A stretch of 64,000 bases of DNA from Arcobacter roscoffensis (GCF_024267655.1 NZ_CP100595.1:2232001-2296000), one strand, 5' to 3'; numbered from the stretch's first letter, positions 25,674 through 35,626 are shown. Translations and numbers: made by a program. The notes: generated by a model not told the origin, from the letters alone.

Positions 25674-26502
25674 CTAAAAGTTTCACTTCTTCTTTTTTCT
25701 CTTCACTTTTATTATTTATGTCTGGTACTTCAAACTCATACATTTTATCTAGTTTTACAAAATAAGCATGTCCTAAATAAATTATATAAAATACTGCTGT
25801 AAATAGTGTAATAAAAGGTATCATAGAAACTAAATATAAAAATAGAGTTCTTCCTCTAAAAGCATTTGCTTCTTTTTTATATATTTTTTTATACTCTTCT
25901 TCACTTAAAAGTGTAGAGGCAACATCATAGTTTAAAAGCTTATGAAAGAAATAGTATAAAGGTAATGCGAAAGCTATTATATTTAATACTGGAACAAAAT
26001 ACACCGGAATTAAGAGTATAAATAAAAGTATCATCATAAATGAACTTTTTAACAAAACCCACAAGGGAGATAAAAGTGAACCATGTCCATGCAAGGTTAT
26101 ATGACTATAGTGTCTTTTATGAACGATTCCCAAAATCATTGGAGTTAAAAAACCAATAACAACTAAAGTTAAAATAACCGATGCTTGTAAAACTATAATA
26201 GATCCAATAGTATAAAGTAAAAAGCCTGCTATCCATGAAGTAAATGAATACTTAAATAAAAACACTACTAAATAAGTAGCCCATACAAAATAAAATGGTG
26301 CATTTTCATCAACGATAACTTCTTCACCATTTTGAGAAGCTTCTGCTGCTTCTTGAAGTGCAGTAATTCCAAAGTCAGCTGCTGCAAAAAATAGTGAATA
26401 AATTAAAATCATTGTAACTATCAATGGAACTAATGAAATCTTTAACATCTTTGATGTTAAAAAGTCTTTCAAACTTCGAGATAAAATATCTATTTCTGTC
26501 AA
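25663..26502 (-). CDS. EI24/CysZ-like membrane protein
   Basis: 279-aa inner-membrane protein with an EI24-domain pattern: 'ILSRSLKDFLTSKMLKISL' at the start, about five hydrophobic spans, 'IVHKRHY' after the middle spans, and 'NAFRGRTLFLYLVSMIPFI' near the end, then a charged Lys/Glu-rich tail. In proteobacteria this family includes the sulfate channel CysZ, but many members are uncharacterised and nothing nearby points to sulfur use. Confidence 0.75.
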   Translation of the reverse strand: MTEIDILSRSLKDFLTSKMLKISLVPLIVTMILIYSLFFAAADFGITALQEAAEASQNGEEVIVDENAPFYFVWATYLVVFLFKYSFTSWIAGFLLYTIGSIIVLQASVILTLVVIGFLTPMILGIVHKRHYSHITLHGHGSLLSPLWVLLKSSFMMILLFILLIPVYFVPVLNIIAFALPLYYFFHKLLNYDVASTLLSEEEYKKIYKKEANAFRGRTLFLYLVSMIPFITLFTAVFYIIYLGHAYFVKLDKMYEFEVPDINNKSEEKKEEVKLLEDK

Positions 26503-26541
26503 ATTAAACCTTTAAATAATTTTTCAAATTATAGCTTAGTT

Positions 26542-27420
26542 TTACTTATCAAATCTAAGTCTATACTCACACTTTTGGCAAAGTTCTTCTACTACTTTAC
26601 CTTCTTTAAAACCTTTTTGAATATCTATTACTCTTTTTGAGTTTAATATATCTTTTATTTGTGTATCATTTGTATTTCCAAGATTTACACAAGCATTTTG
26701 ATCTAAACAGCAAGGTATTACATCTCCTGATGAAAGAATTCCAAAGTGAGAATCTAAGCCATAACAAAAACCTTTATCTGATACAAACTTATTACCTAAG
26801 CTAGGCCAGTTAAAGTACTCATCAAAATTAAAAAATAGCTTTCTGTCTATTCTTATATTTTTAGGTTTATTTTTATATACCTCATCAAGTAAGATATTTG
26901 TTTCAAAACTTTTATTTATTTTTTCAAATACTTTTTGATTAAACTCTTTTGCACTTTGCTCTTCATCTAAATTCCAAATTCTAAGATTTATAAAATATTC
27001 ATGTTTTTTATCTTGTGCATGTTTTATAAAACTAATAATTGGATCTAAATACTCATCTAAACTTTTCTTATGTGAATTTGCATTATATGAATTAATAGAG
27101 AAATTAATCTGTCTTATTGCCTTATGCATTAAAGTATCAAAATGTTTTTCATTTAAATTATTTGCAGTTGTAGTAATATTCACTTCTAATTCATTTTTTA
27201 AACTTACATCTAAATACTTAGCCAAACTTGATAATACTAAAGGATCTCCTACTACATGATAGGCTAACTGTTTTGTATAATCTTTTAATTGGGAGTTTAT
27301 CTCTTCAAAATGTTCTAAACTCATAGTCTCATTTGGCTTTATTTTTGGAGGGCAAAATGTACACTTTAGATTACAAATATTTGTAATTTCTATATGAACT
27401 TTCTTAAACTTTTTTATAAT
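26542..27420 (-). CDS. Radical SAM/SPASM domain protein with non-standard start
   Basis: The radical SAM cluster motif 'CNLKCTFC' lies upstream of the first in-frame ATG (27324), so the gene must start further up. The frame is open to a TAA at 27430-27432, and between there and the motif no ATG, GTG or TTG occurs. The only plausible starts are ATT (27420) or ATA (27417), behind AAAAAGG. From ATT the protein is 292 aa with C16, C20 and C23, and a C-terminal SPASM-like Cys set ('GFCYG', 'VIPCCLDQ', 'LCQKCEYR'). It probably modifies a peptide or small molecule; the substrate is unknown. Confidence 0.75.
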   Translation of the reverse strand: MIKKFKKVHIEITNICNLKCTFCPPKIKPNETMSLEHFEEINSQLKDYTKQLAYHVVGDPLVLSSLAKYLDVSLKNELEVNITTTANNLNEKHFDTLMHKAIRQINFSINSYNANSHKKSLDEYLDPIISFIKHAQDKKHEYFINLRIWNLDEEQSAKEFNQKVFEKINKSFETNILLDEVYKNKPKNIRIDRKLFFNFDEYFNWPSLGNKFVSDKGFCYGLDSHFGILSSGDVIPCCLDQNACVNLGNTNDTQIKDILNSKRVIDIQKGFKEGKVVEELCQKCEYRLRFDK

Positions 27421-27539
27421 ATAGCCTTTTTAAAATTTTAGCAATTGTATCAAATAGTTCATAAAATAAAGGCTCTTAAAGCCTTAAGTAATAGTAGTTT
27501 AATTATAATTGCCTTCAAGTTCAAAACAAAGGTTTTATA

Positions 27540-27863
27540 ATGGAAATGATTTTAAATGATAATGATATAGTTGTAGGAGCACAATTTGATGGTGGAACTA
27601 TTCAAGACTATGTAGATGATAAAAAAACTTATGGACTAATCAGAATAGAAAACTCAACTGCAAACTGGTTTTTATTTAATAAAAATGAGAGTGATGAGGA
27701 TATTCAAAAACTATATAGTGAAGTTATTAAACAAGATCATTTTATTCATGATGACTTTGGAGAAGAAATAGTTATATTTAATAAACTAGGTTCAAAAGAC
27801 TTCAAAGACTTTAAAGAAAAAGTAGATGAATACCTAAATGATGAAATGGGTAGTATTTTTTAA
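27540..27863 (+). CDS. Hypothetical protein (107 aa)
   Basis: Acidic soluble protein without signal or membrane segment. It is preceded by an AAGG-type site and ends in a stem-loop shared with the convergent gene. The pattern 'YGLIRIENSTANWFLFNKNESDEDIQ' (about 31-56) and a C-terminal amphipathic helix 'DFKDFKEKVDEYLND' are visible, but no known family is recognised. It stands alone between divergent and convergent neighbours. Confidence 0.6.
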   Translation: MEMILNDNDIVVGAQFDGGTIQDYVDDKKTYGLIRIENSTANWFLFNKNESDEDIQKLYSEVIKQDHFIHDDFGEEIVIFNKLGSKDFKDFKEKVDEYLNDEMGSIF

Positions 27864-27869
27864 TACTAC
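27850..27869. terminator. Bidirectional terminator
   Basis: A perfect 8-bp stem (27850-27857 with 27862-27869) and a TTTT loop cover both convergent stop codons. It is AT-rich, so moderate in strength. Confidence 0.45.
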
Positions 27870-28603
27870 TCCATAAATACCTTTTTATAAATCTCATCAA
27901 AGTTTTGTATATCGTCGGGATGAAAAGCTTTATCTCTTTGTTCATTCCAATACAAAAGCTTATGTCTTAATGTCTTTTTATACAAGAACTTCACATAATA
28001 TGCTGTTGCTAAAACTTCATTTGAACTATTATCAATAAATCTGTATTTATATTCATCATAAATACTAGGAAGCAAACTCTTTACTTTCTCAACTTTTATC
28101 TCAAATCTTGCTTTTTCAAATTTATTATTTGATTCTTCACTATATTCATATTCATTTAAAAAAAGTCTTATTTTTTTATATTTATATCTTTTAAATTTAT
28201 ACTCCAAAGAAGGAATATCAATAAATTTTTCTATATGGTTTTCATGTCCTATTGAAATAGCATGCTTAGCACTTGAAGATAAATTTGCCAATTGTTTTAT
28301 ATTATAAGAATACACTTTTATCGTAGATAAACTTTCAATTCTTCCATATTCATTTTTAGGTGCTTTTTTCAAAAAAGTACTATTATATGAAGTTAAGCTA
28401 TAGAAGTTTTTAACAGCGTACTTTAAAAATATATCATGATAAAAAATACTTAAGGCTAAAAAAACACATACTAAAAAGAATATTTTAGATCTAAATATTT
28501 TAAATAATAAAAAACTTACAAATATACAAAAAGATATGTAAGATAAATTTGCAGGTATAAATAAAAAGTTTTCTGGTATTACAAATTCAAAAGATGTTGG
28601 CAT
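27866..28603 (-). CDS. Hypothetical membrane protein (245 aa)
   Basis: Two or three hydrophobic helices lie in residues 15-60 ('ISFCIFVSFLLFKIF', 'IFFLVCVFLALSIFY'), followed by a basic, Tyr/Lys-rich domain of about 180 residues, probably soluble. It lies seven bases after the CxxC-containing gene and is likely translated with it. No family is recognised. Confidence 0.55.
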   Translation of the reverse strand: MPTSFEFVIPENFLFIPANLSYISFCIFVSFLLFKIFRSKIFFLVCVFLALSIFYHDIFLKYAVKNFYSLTSYNSTFLKKAPKNEYGRIESLSTIKVYSYNIKQLANLSSSAKHAISIGHENHIEKFIDIPSLEYKFKRYKYKKIRLFLNEYEYSEESNNKFEKARFEIKVEKVKSLLPSIYDEYKYRFIDNSSNEVLATAYYVKFLYKKTLRHKLLYWNEQRDKAFHPDDIQNFDEIYKKVFME

Positions 28604-28610
28604 TGAAACT

Positions 28611-29144
28611 CTATTTTAAAAGATATGGTAAATCTCTTTTAAGACTTTCTAATAAATCTTCATTTAGAAAAAACTTACACTCTTCTTTTTCAATATTTTT
28701 ATGACAATAAGCACATACATATCTATTTCTTTTTAAAATTTCTATACTTTGCTCTAAGTTCACTTGATTTTCTTCATTTGAGTTGTAGTAATCAAACATA
28801 TCTTTTAGTTCATTTTTAATTTCATCTTTTACAAAAACTATACTCTCATCCATAAACTCTATTACATTGTCTCTGTTATTTGTTATATTTAAAAAAGCAT
28901 CTTTTATATCTGAAAATCTTATATCAAATTTTGCTCCAACTAATAGCAGTTCTTTTAAGTTATTTAATTCATTTTTTTGAAAGTAAAATTGTAAAAGTAA
29001 ATTCAAGTAGTGCTCTTGAATATCACTATCATAATCTTCTATATATTCAAATACTAAATTTGCATCTTTGATTTTTTCATTATTTATAAGTTCGTTATGT
29101 AAAACACCTATTTGGGCGATTATCTCATGTAATCTATCACTCAT
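28611..29144 (-). CDS. Hypothetical helical protein with CxxC motif
   Basis: I place the start at the ATG at 29144 ('MSDRLHEII'), which has AGGA six bases ahead; the ATG at 29171 has no such site. The 177-aa product is acidic and mostly helical. Near the C-terminus 'YVCAYCHKNIEKEEC' contains a CxxC plus a later Cys and a His, which could bind zinc. No family is recognised. It precedes the membrane protein gene on the same strand. Confidence 0.55.
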   Translation of the reverse strand: MSDRLHEIIAQIGVLHNELINNEKIKDANLVFEYIEDYDSDIQEHYLNLLLQFYFQKNELNNLKELLLVGAKFDIRFSDIKDAFLNITNNRDNVIEFMDESIVFVKDEIKNELKDMFDYYNSNEENQVNLEQSIEILKRNRYVCAYCHKNIEKEECKFFLNEDLLESLKRDLPYLLK

Positions 29145-29330
29145 AATTATTCCTATATTTAAGTTGCCCAATTATAGCCAAAGAAGATTTTATTTTCCTA
29201 TAAGTACATGTAATAAAAATGTTACTTTATTATACTTTCTTTTAAATAAATAACTATTAATTATAATACTTATTCTTTATCTAATTTATATAATATATAA
29301 TTATAATAAATAGAAAAAGAAAGGAAAGAA

Positions 29331-29828
29331 ATGAAGATTATTAGTAGATTAATCTTATCTATATTTATTACACTTTTATCTTTAAATAGTTTAAGTGCTA
29401 AACAAATAAATGACAAAGTAGCTCTAAATGGAATAAAAGAAGCCAAAAGTGTTTTCTTAATTGATTTTACAAATGTTAGAAAAACTGCTTTTTATTTAAA
29501 TATCATCGAAGGGACACATAAAGGTTTAGTAGATCAAGGCGTTAAACCTAAAATGGTTTTAGTTTTTATTGGTGAAACAGTAAAATATTTAAGTACAAAA
29601 CAAGATGAAGCTTTTGAAATGGAAAATGAAGAGCATTTAGAATCAATTCAAAATTCTATAAAAAGATTAGCTAATTTAGGTGTTAGAATGGAAGTTTGTG
29701 CTGTAGCAACAAAGGTATTTAAAATAGATAATAATACTATTCCAAAAGAAATGGATATTATTGCTGATGGGTTTATCTCACTTATTGGTTGGCAAACTCA
29801 AGACTATAAATTAGTTCCGATTTTTTAA
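29331..29828 (+). CDS. Exported DsrE-family protein
   Basis: 165 aa with a signal peptide (residues 1-23, 'LLSLNSLSA') and a single DsrE/DsrF-like domain. Visible elements are 'VFLIDFTNVRKTAFYLNIIEG', 'PKMVLVFIGETVKYL', 'RLANLGVRMEVCAVATKV' and 'DGFISLIGWQTQDYKLVPIF'. The Cys in 'MEVCAVA' is in the usual DsrE active position. Family members handle sulfur species in the cytoplasm; periplasmic versions are common near respiratory genes, but none adjoin here. The role is not settled. Confidence 0.72.
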   Translation: MKIISRLILSIFITLLSLNSLSAKQINDKVALNGIKEAKSVFLIDFTNVRKTAFYLNIIEGTHKGLVDQGVKPKMVLVFIGETVKYLSTKQDEAFEMENEEHLESIQNSIKRLANLGVRMEVCAVATKVFKIDNNTIPKEMDIIADGFISLIGWQTQDYKLVPIF

Positions 29829-29840
29829 AATTGGAACTAA
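29811..29840. terminator. Bidirectional terminator
   Basis: An 8-bp stem (29811-29818 with 29833-29840, TTAGTTCC / GGAACTAA) extended by an inner A/T stem covers the stop codons of the DsrE-like gene and the convergent MerR-like gene. T-runs occur within it on both strands. Confidence 0.6.
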
Positions 29841-30181
29841 ATAATATCTACGTCTTTTACATCAATACCTGAAAGTTTTTCCATCTTAGTCTCAACTATA
29901 TCTAAGAAGTCAGCTTTATTTTTTTCATCCATATTATTTTCTAACATTTCTGTGATATATTTAATACCATTTGCATTGATTTTTTTTGCACTTGCTAGAT
30001 AGTGAACAAATGCAATTATTTTAACATCATTAATTGAGTAAAGTTTTTTACCATCTGTTTTTTTAGGAAGTAATCCTTTATCTTCATACATCTTAAGAGT
30101 TCTTACTTTTGCCGTTAAAAGTTCTGCAATACTACTTAAAGGTAAAATATCTTTATCATTGTTCAATAGTGCCAAAACCAT
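29837..30181 (-). CDS. MerR-family transcription regulator
   Basis: 114-aa protein with a MerR winged helix at the N-terminus: 'LSSIAELLTAKVRTLKMYEDKGLLPKK', then 'LYSINDVKIIAFVHYLASAK'. The C-terminal part is a short helix for dimerisation, without a metal-binding Cys pattern. It resembles the HspR-like small MerR group. It diverges from the TPR gene across 121 bases and may control it or itself; the effector is unknown. Confidence 0.78.
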   Translation of the reverse strand: MVLALLNNDKDILPLSSIAELLTAKVRTLKMYEDKGLLPKKTDGKKLYSINDVKIIAFVHYLASAKKINANGIKYITEMLENNMDEKNKADFLDIVETKMEKLSGIDVKDVDII

Positions 30182-30302
30182 CCTTTATTTTTTTTCAAAT
30201 TATACAATTATTTCTATAATTATCTTATAAATCTTCTATTTATTTCGATTTTTGTTAAATAAGATATAATATATTTTTATTATAAAATCTAGAAGGACGC
30301 AC

Positions 30303-31184
30303 ATGAGAAAAATTGCAGTTTTATTACTACTTATTAGCACTATACTAATAGCTCAATCAAAAACTGAACCTGTTACAAAAGAAAAAATAAATGAGAAAGT
30401 TAATTCTTTAGAAAAGCCTCTTTATAATCCATTTGTAGAAAATTATATATTAAATGAGATAAAGCAACTAAGAGAGGAAAATAGAGACTTAAAAGTTGAC
30501 TTACATAAGACATTAGCAAAAAAAGAAGTTGATATATCAACAAACGTGATAAATTATGCTACCTCAACAATAAATAATATGTTTTATATTATAGCTGCAG
30601 CCAGTTCTATTTTAGTAATAATTGGTTGGTCTTCCATTAGAGATATTAATGAAAAAGTGAAACATATGATTGATGAAAAGACCTCAAAAACAATCCTTGA
30701 ATATGATGAAAGAATGTCAATCTTTGAAAAAGATTTAGCAAAAAGAGCTAAACAAGTAAAACAAAATGAACATGAAATCGAAATAATGAATGCAATTCAC
30801 TCATTATGGCTTAGAGCTTCACAAGAAACAACTCCAAGTGGTAAGATTGAAATATATGATGAGATTCTAAAAATAAGACCTGATGAAGTGGAAGCCTTAA
30901 CTTATAAAGCAGATGCAACACTAGATTTAGGAGAAGCAAACTGGTCTTTAAGTCTTACAAATCAAGCATTAAGCATTGATAATGACTATCCTAATGCCTT
31001 CTATCAAAGAGCGAAAGTATTTGCTGTTTTAGGACAAGAAGATAATGCTATTGTAGATTTAGAAAAAGCTATTGAACTAAATGAAGAGTATATTTATAAA
31101 ATAGAAACAGAAGAAGAGTTTACAGAACTTGTACAACACGAAGATGTACAAAAAATACTAGAAAAGAAAGTAGACTTAACTTAA
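30303..31184 (+). CDS. Membrane protein with TPR repeats
   Basis: 293 aa. A signal-like N-terminal helix (residues 3-17), a periplasmic coiled segment, a second hydrophobic helix (about 96-112, 'MFYIIAAASSILVIIGW') and a cytoplasmic coiled coil lead to two or three tetratricopeptide-like helix pairs at about 195-280 ('EALTYKADATLDLGEANWSL', 'AFYQRAKVFAVLGQEDNAIV'). TPRs usually mediate protein binding. No enzyme motif is present and the partner is unknown. It ends at a clear terminator. Confidence 0.68.
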   Translation: MRKIAVLLLLISTILIAQSKTEPVTKEKINEKVNSLEKPLYNPFVENYILNEIKQLREENRDLKVDLHKTLAKKEVDISTNVINYATSTINNMFYIIAAASSILVIIGWSSIRDINEKVKHMIDEKTSKTILEYDERMSIFEKDLAKRAKQVKQNEHEIEIMNAIHSLWLRASQETTPSGKIEIYDEILKIRPDEVEALTYKADATLDLGEANWSLSLTNQALSIDNDYPNAFYQRAKVFAVLGQEDNAIVDLEKAIELNEEYIYKIETEEEFTELVQHEDVQKILEKKVDLT

Positions 31185-31214
31185 AAAAGGTGTGTAATTA
31201 CACCTTTTATTTTT
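31185..31214 (+). terminator. Intrinsic terminator
   Basis: An AAAAGGTGT / ACACCTTTT stem with a six-base loop, followed by TTTTATTTTT, directly after the TPR gene stop. The same stem, read on the other strand, lies downstream of the oxidoreductase gene. Confidence 0.7.
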
Positions 31215-31220
31215 CAATCT

Positions 31221-32270
31221 CTATTTTACTTCGAGAACTATCTTTCCTATATGTTTTTTCTCTAAAAACTCTTTTTGAGCCAGAACAATATCTTGAAGTT
31301 TGTAAACTTTTGAAACTAAAGGTTTTATCTTTTTTTCTTCAATCAAACTTACAAGACTTGAAAATACTCCCTCTTCTAAAACTGTCCCACCTATTAAAGT
31401 CAAATCTTTTAAATAAAGTGTTCTTAAATCAAGATTTACAATAGCACCGCCTATTGCACCTGATGTTGCATATTTTCCTTTTGCTTTTAAAACTTCTAGT
31501 AAATCATTGAAGTTCTCACCACCAACTAAATCAATAACTACATCAATACTATTTTTATCAAGTTGCTCTAAAATGGGCTCTTTTCTTGAAAGAGTTTTAT
31601 AAGCACCTAGATTTCTAATATCACTGTATTTTGAAGGGCTTGTAATGGCTATTATCTTTGCACCTCTTGCTGTTGCTAACTGTATAGCTGCACTTCCCAC
31701 ACCGCCAGATGCACCTGTAATAAGTACAATATTATCTTTTTTTACATCTGCTCGTGTTAGTAGATTTTCTGCTGTAGAATATGAACAAGGAAATGATGCT
31801 AATTCAATATCAGTATAATCACTTTTTATTTCATGGGCATGTTCTGTTGAAACTACAGTGTATTGGGCAAATCCACCATTACACTCACTACCTAAAAAAT
31901 ATGCTGGATTCATTAACTTTGAGTTTACATATTTTAAACAAGGTTCGAGTATAACTCTTTGCCCTACTCTTTTTTTATCAATATTCTCTCCAACAGCTAC
32001 TATAATACCACATACATCGATTCCTTGTATTAAAGGAAATTCTAAACCCTTACCAGTCCAAGCTGCATCATCACTTGAGTTATCATTTTTTGAATACCAG
32101 CCTATTCTTGTATTTATATCAGTGTTATTTACTCCTGCTGCTTTCACCTCAACTAAAACCTCATTTTCTTTTGGACTTGGGGTTTTAAAATCCAAAACAT
32201 ACTCTAAATTATCATAATCACCATTTGCTTTTAAAATTACCGCATTCATTTGTTTAGGAATATTATTCAT
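31221..32270 (-). CDS. Medium-chain dehydrogenase/reductase (quinone-oxidoreductase-like)
   Basis: NAD(P)H-dependent oxidoreductase of 349 aa in the MDR superfamily. The GroES-like N-terminal half includes 'LVEVKAAGVNNTDI' and 'QGIDVCGIIVAVGENI', and the Rossmann half 'LITGASGGVGSAAIQLA' with 'VVIDLVGGENF'. It lacks the four-Cys structural-zinc lobe of classical alcohol dehydrogenases, so it is more like the zinc-independent quinone/enoyl reductase group. The substrate is unknown. It stands alone. Confidence 0.82.
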   Translation of the reverse strand: MNNIPKQMNAVILKANGDYDNLEYVLDFKTPSPKENEVLVEVKAAGVNNTDINTRIGWYSKNDNSSDDAAWTGKGLEFPLIQGIDVCGIIVAVGENIDKKRVGQRVILEPCLKYVNSKLMNPAYFLGSECNGGFAQYTVVSTEHAHEIKSDYTDIELASFPCSYSTAENLLTRADVKKDNIVLITGASGGVGSAAIQLATARGAKIIAITSPSKYSDIRNLGAYKTLSRKEPILEQLDKNSIDVVIDLVGGENFNDLLEVLKAKGKYATSGAIGGAIVNLDLRTLYLKDLTLIGGTVLEEGVFSSLVSLIEEKKIKPLVSKVYKLQDIVLAQKEFLEKKHIGKIVLEVK

Positions 32271-32328
32271 ATTTACTCTTTAATTTTTGTTTTGATTTAT
32301 ATTTGTAAGTTTAGTGTAGAATTTGTTT

Positions 32329-32352
32329 AAACAAGGGAGCTTTCCCTTGTTT
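32329..32352. terminator. Intrinsic terminator after proX
   Basis: A perfect 10-bp stem (32329-32338 with 32343-32352) with a GCTT loop, containing GC-rich core AAGGGA / TCCCTT and ending in T residues. It lies 34 bases past the proX stop. Confidence 0.7.
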
Positions 32353-32385
32353 GTAAATTTTATATTTAACTATTTAAGAATATAG

Positions 32386-33357
32386 TTATTTTGCAGCTTT
32401 AGCTTCAGAAACCCAAGCATCAACTTGTTTAGAATTTTGTTTTAACCATAATTTAACATGTCTTTTCACGTCTTTTTCTTTATTTTGACCATTTGCCATT
32501 AACATGTTTTGACCTGAAATGTCATTTACATCAATTTTAATAATTTCAAATAATTTAGAAATATCTTTATGATTTTTAACATTTGCACTTGCTACGATTT
32601 TTTGATTATTTACATTAAATCCATAATCAGCACCATTTGATAATTTTGTAGAATCAGTATTTGGGTTAGCACTATGAGTTACTTGTAAGAATTTTACATC
32701 TTTACCAGGAACTAATTTTCCAGAAACCCAGTATGGAGTCCAAGTATAGTAAAGAATTGGTTTACCAGTTTTATAGTTTGCAATAGTATCAGCAATAAGT
32801 GCTGAATACTCGCCTTGATTATGCTCAACTGTATCTCTTAATCCATAAGCATCTAATTGATGTTCAATAACCTTTTCACATCCCCAACCTGCATTACATC
32901 CAGTTAAATCAGCTTTACCATTTCCATTTAAATCAAATAATTTTGCGATTTCTGGCTTTTTTAAATCATTATAATACTTAATATTATATTTATCAGCAGT
33001 TTTTTTATCAACTAAATAACCTTGAGCACAATTTGCCACAAAGTTAGTATCAAATTTTTTAACCTTATCATTAACTGCTGCTAATTTACTATTATGTAAA
33101 GGAAACCATGCAGAAGCTAAAAAGTAAACACTTTCACCTTTTGAATTATTTGCTATTTCTTGATATGCAATATCATAATTTATATCATTTGTTGTTGTAA
33201 CTTCATGACCCATTTTTTCTAATAATGCAGAAACAATTTCCATTTGAAATGCTTCCTCTGCAATATTTGTTTTAACAGCAGTTACCTTTGCTCCAAATAA
33301 TGATGATGCTACAACAGCTGAAGCTACACCTGCTAATAATAATTTCTTTAAACTCAT
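32386..33357 (-). CDS. proX: Glycine betaine ABC transporter substrate-binding protein
   Basis: Periplasmic binding protein of 323 aa with a signal peptide (residues 1-22, ending 'SSLFG'). The OpuAC/ProX fold shows in 'AEEAFQMEIVSALLEKMGH', 'FLASAWFPLHNSKL' and 'ILYYTWTPYWVSGKLVPG', where Trp residues would form the aromatic cage for the quaternary amine. It is the last gene of a proV-proW-proX operon and is followed by a terminator. A choline/betaine-type ligand is inferred from the family and from the BCCT gene opposite. Confidence 0.88.
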   Translation of the reverse strand: MSLKKLLLAGVASAVVASSLFGAKVTAVKTNIAEEAFQMEIVSALLEKMGHEVTTTNDINYDIAYQEIANNSKGESVYFLASAWFPLHNSKLAAVNDKVKKFDTNFVANCAQGYLVDKKTADKYNIKYYNDLKKPEIAKLFDLNGNGKADLTGCNAGWGCEKVIEHQLDAYGLRDTVEHNQGEYSALIADTIANYKTGKPILYYTWTPYWVSGKLVPGKDVKFLQVTHSANPNTDSTKLSNGADYGFNVNNQKIVASANVKNHKDISKLFEIIKIDVNDISGQNMLMANGQNKEKDVKRHVKLWLKQNSKQVDAWVSEAKAAK

Positions 33358-33366
33358 AAACTCTCC

Positions 33367-34386
33367 TTATTTTTTAATTAATTTATATACAAAACCTGCT
33401 GGTCCTTTTTCAAACCATTTAGTTTTATCACTTTTATCTTTTTGACCCATTGACTGAGTAAGTCTGTCTAAAACAACCGCAAGTAATACAATACCAAGAC
33501 CACCAACAGCAGCAAGACCAATATCAAGTCTTCCTATACCTCTTAATACCATTTGACCTAAACCACCAACTGCAATCATAGAAGCAATTACAACCATTGA
33601 TAGTGCAAGCATTAGTGTTTGGTTTATTCCTGCCATAATAGTAGGCATAGCAACTGGTATTTGAACCTTCCATAACATCTGTTTTGAACTAGCACCAAAA
33701 GACCTTGATGCCTCAATTAAATCCTCAGGCACTTGTCTAATACCTAAATTTGTTAATCTAATCAAAGGTGGAAGAGCAAAAATAATAGTAACAATAACAC
33801 CTGGAACGTTACCAATACCAAATAGCATTACAATTGGAATTAAGTAAACAAAGGCAGGAGTTGTTTGCATAGCATCTAAAACAGGTCGTAGAAACTTATC
33901 TACATTATCACTTCTTGCACTCCAAATACCAAGGGGAAGACCAATTACTATTGAGAATAATACAGCTGTTAAAACAAGCGCTAGGGTAATCATAGATTCT
34001 TCCCAAGCTCCAATAAATCCTATAACTAAAAATGAAAGTAAAGTACCAATTGCTAGTTTTTTAGTAGAGAATTGTAAAGCTAATAAAACAAAAAATATGA
34101 TTACAACATAAGGATTTAAAAACAATAAAAAAGCTTCAATTGATTTTAAAACAATATCAATAGGAGCTTTCGCAGCTAAAAAAACCTCTCTAAAGTTCTC
34201 AACTAACCAATCAATACCTTTGTTTGTCCAATCATCAAATGGAATAATCGCATTTTCAAAAGGATTTAAAATATCAAAATTTGTTGGCTCTTCTACAGGA
34301 GTATTTGAAGCTTCTTGTGTCCAGTTTACACTTGATTCTTTATTCTCTTGTGCAGTAGAAGCATTTCCCCATGGATCATTACTCAT
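33367..34386 (-). CDS. proW: Glycine betaine ABC transporter permease
   Basis: Inner-membrane permease of 339 aa. An N-terminal polar segment leads into '[19 protein letters not shown]', the typical ProW opening, then about six or seven spans. The EAA loop that contacts the ATPase is '[20 protein letters not shown]'. '[19 protein letters not shown]' is the usual pore-helix segment. It overlaps proV by eight bases and precedes proX by nine. Confidence 0.92.
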   Translation of the reverse strand: MSNDPWGNASTAQENKESSVNWTQEASNTPVEEPTNFDILNPFENAIIPFDDWTNKGIDWLVENFREVFLAAKAPIDIVLKSIEAFLLFLNPYVVIIFFVLLALQFSTKKLAIGTLLSFLVIGFIGAWEESMITLALVLTAVLFSIVIGLPLGIWSARSDNVDKFLRPVLDAMQTTPAFVYLIPIVMLFGIGNVPGVIVTIIFALPPLIRLTNLGIRQVPEDLIEASRSFGASSKQMLWKVQIPVAMPTIMAGINQTLMLALSMVVIASMIAVGGLGQMVLRGIGRLDIGLAAVGGLGIVLLAVVLDRLTQSMGQKDKSDKTKWFEKGPAGFVYKLIKK

Positions 34387-35626
34387 TTTCTACTCCTTCA
34401 TCAAATACTTTTAACAATCTACTTTTTGAGATTGTTCCTTTATATTTTCCATTTTTATCTATTACTGCTGTTGGATAGTTGTGTTCTGCTACTTTTGCAA
34501 TAAAATCAGATATTTGCATATCTTCATCAATAGCTTTTTCATCAATTATTGCATCATGAATACTTCCACCAGCAGCTTTTTGTTCTTTTAAAGACTCTAA
34601 AGTTAAAATACCTATGTATTTTCCACTTTTTTCTACAAAATATGCATAGTCTTCATCAAAATCAGATATGTATTGAAGAGCTGATTTAATACCTGTACTT
34701 TCTTTATTTATAATAGTTGGTCTAATTTTCTTAGCAATATGAGAAGCATTTAATACAGATGTTACATCAACACCTTTAAAGAATGATCTTACATAATCAT
34801 TTGCAGGATTATTGATAATATCTTCAGGAGTTCCAATTTGAACAACCTCTCCATTTTGCATAATAGCAATTCTATCACCAATTCTAATAGCTTCATCTAA
34901 GTCATGAGAAATAAATACAATTGTTCTTTTCTCTTCTTCTTGTAAAACTAAAAGTTCATCTTGCATTTCTGTTCTAATTAATGGGTCAAGGGCTGAAAAT
35001 GCCTCATCCATCAACATAATTTCTGGATCATTTGCTAGGGCTCTTGCAAGACCAACTCTTTGTTGCATACCACCACTTAGCTCATCAGGATATGAAAACT
35101 CATGTTGAGCAAGACCAACTTGTGCCAAGGCCTTTCTTGCTTTTTCATATCTTTTATTTTTAGTAACACCACTTAATTCTAAACCAAATGAAACATTATC
35201 AATAATATTCATATGAGGCATTAATGCAAATGATTGAAATACCATAGAGATTTTTTCTCTTCTTATGTTTATAAGTTCTTTATCACTTAAATTTGTAACA
35301 TCAGTATCATCAATTAAAATTTGCCCAGAAGTAGGTTCAATTAACCTATTAAGAAGTCTTACTAAAGTAGATTTACCAGAACCTGATAGTCCCATGATTA
35401 CGAAAATTTCACCTTCATTTATTTCAAAACTTGCATCTTGAACACCGATTGTCATACCAGTTTTATCAAAGATTTCTTCTTTTGAAACACCATCTTCTAA
35501 AAGTTTTAAAGCCTTTTTGGGATTGTCTCCAAAAACTTTAAAAACATTTTTAACTGTTAGTTTTTTCTTTTTATTTGTGTCGATATTTAAACTCCATCGT
35601 CTTAAATGTAATATATCTACATTCAT
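34379..35626 (-). CDS. proV: Glycine betaine ABC transporter ATP-binding protein
   Basis: ATPase subunit of 415 aa. Walker A 'GLSGSGKST', signature '[15 protein letters not shown]', Walker B '[12 protein letters not shown]' and H-loop 'FISHDLDEA' are followed by two CBS domains (about 280-410), which sense ionic strength in OpuA-type systems. The first 24 residues ('[11 protein letters not shown]...') are unusual and the ATG lacks a clear ribosome-binding site, so the real start may be downstream near '[14 protein letters not shown]'. It is the first gene of the operon, divergent from the BCCT gene across 240 bases of AT-rich DNA. Confidence 0.9.
   Translation of the reverse strand: MNVDILHLRRWSLNIDTNKKKKLTVKNVFKVFGDNPKKALKLLEDGVSKEEIFDKTGMTIGVQDASFEINEGEIFVIMGLSGSGKSTLVRLLNRLIEPTSGQILIDDTDVTNLSDKELINIRREKISMVFQSFALMPHMNIIDNVSFGLELSGVTKNKRYEKARKALAQVGLAQHEFSYPDELSGGMQQRVGLARALANDPEIMLMDEAFSALDPLIRTEMQDELLVLQEEEKRTIVFISHDLDEAIRIGDRIAIMQNGEVVQIGTPEDIINNPANDYVRSFFKGVDVTSVLNASHIAKKIRPTIINKESTGIKSALQYISDFDEDYAYFVEKSGKYIGILTLESLKEQKAAGGSIHDAIIDEKAIDEDMQISDFIAKVAEHNYPTAVIDKNGKYKGTISKSRLLKVFDEGVENE

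Noticed and set aside
27469-27485. Short AAGGCT/AGCCTT stem as a terminator
   Set aside because: It lies upstream of both divergent genes with only a six-base stem, so no transcript clearly ends there.
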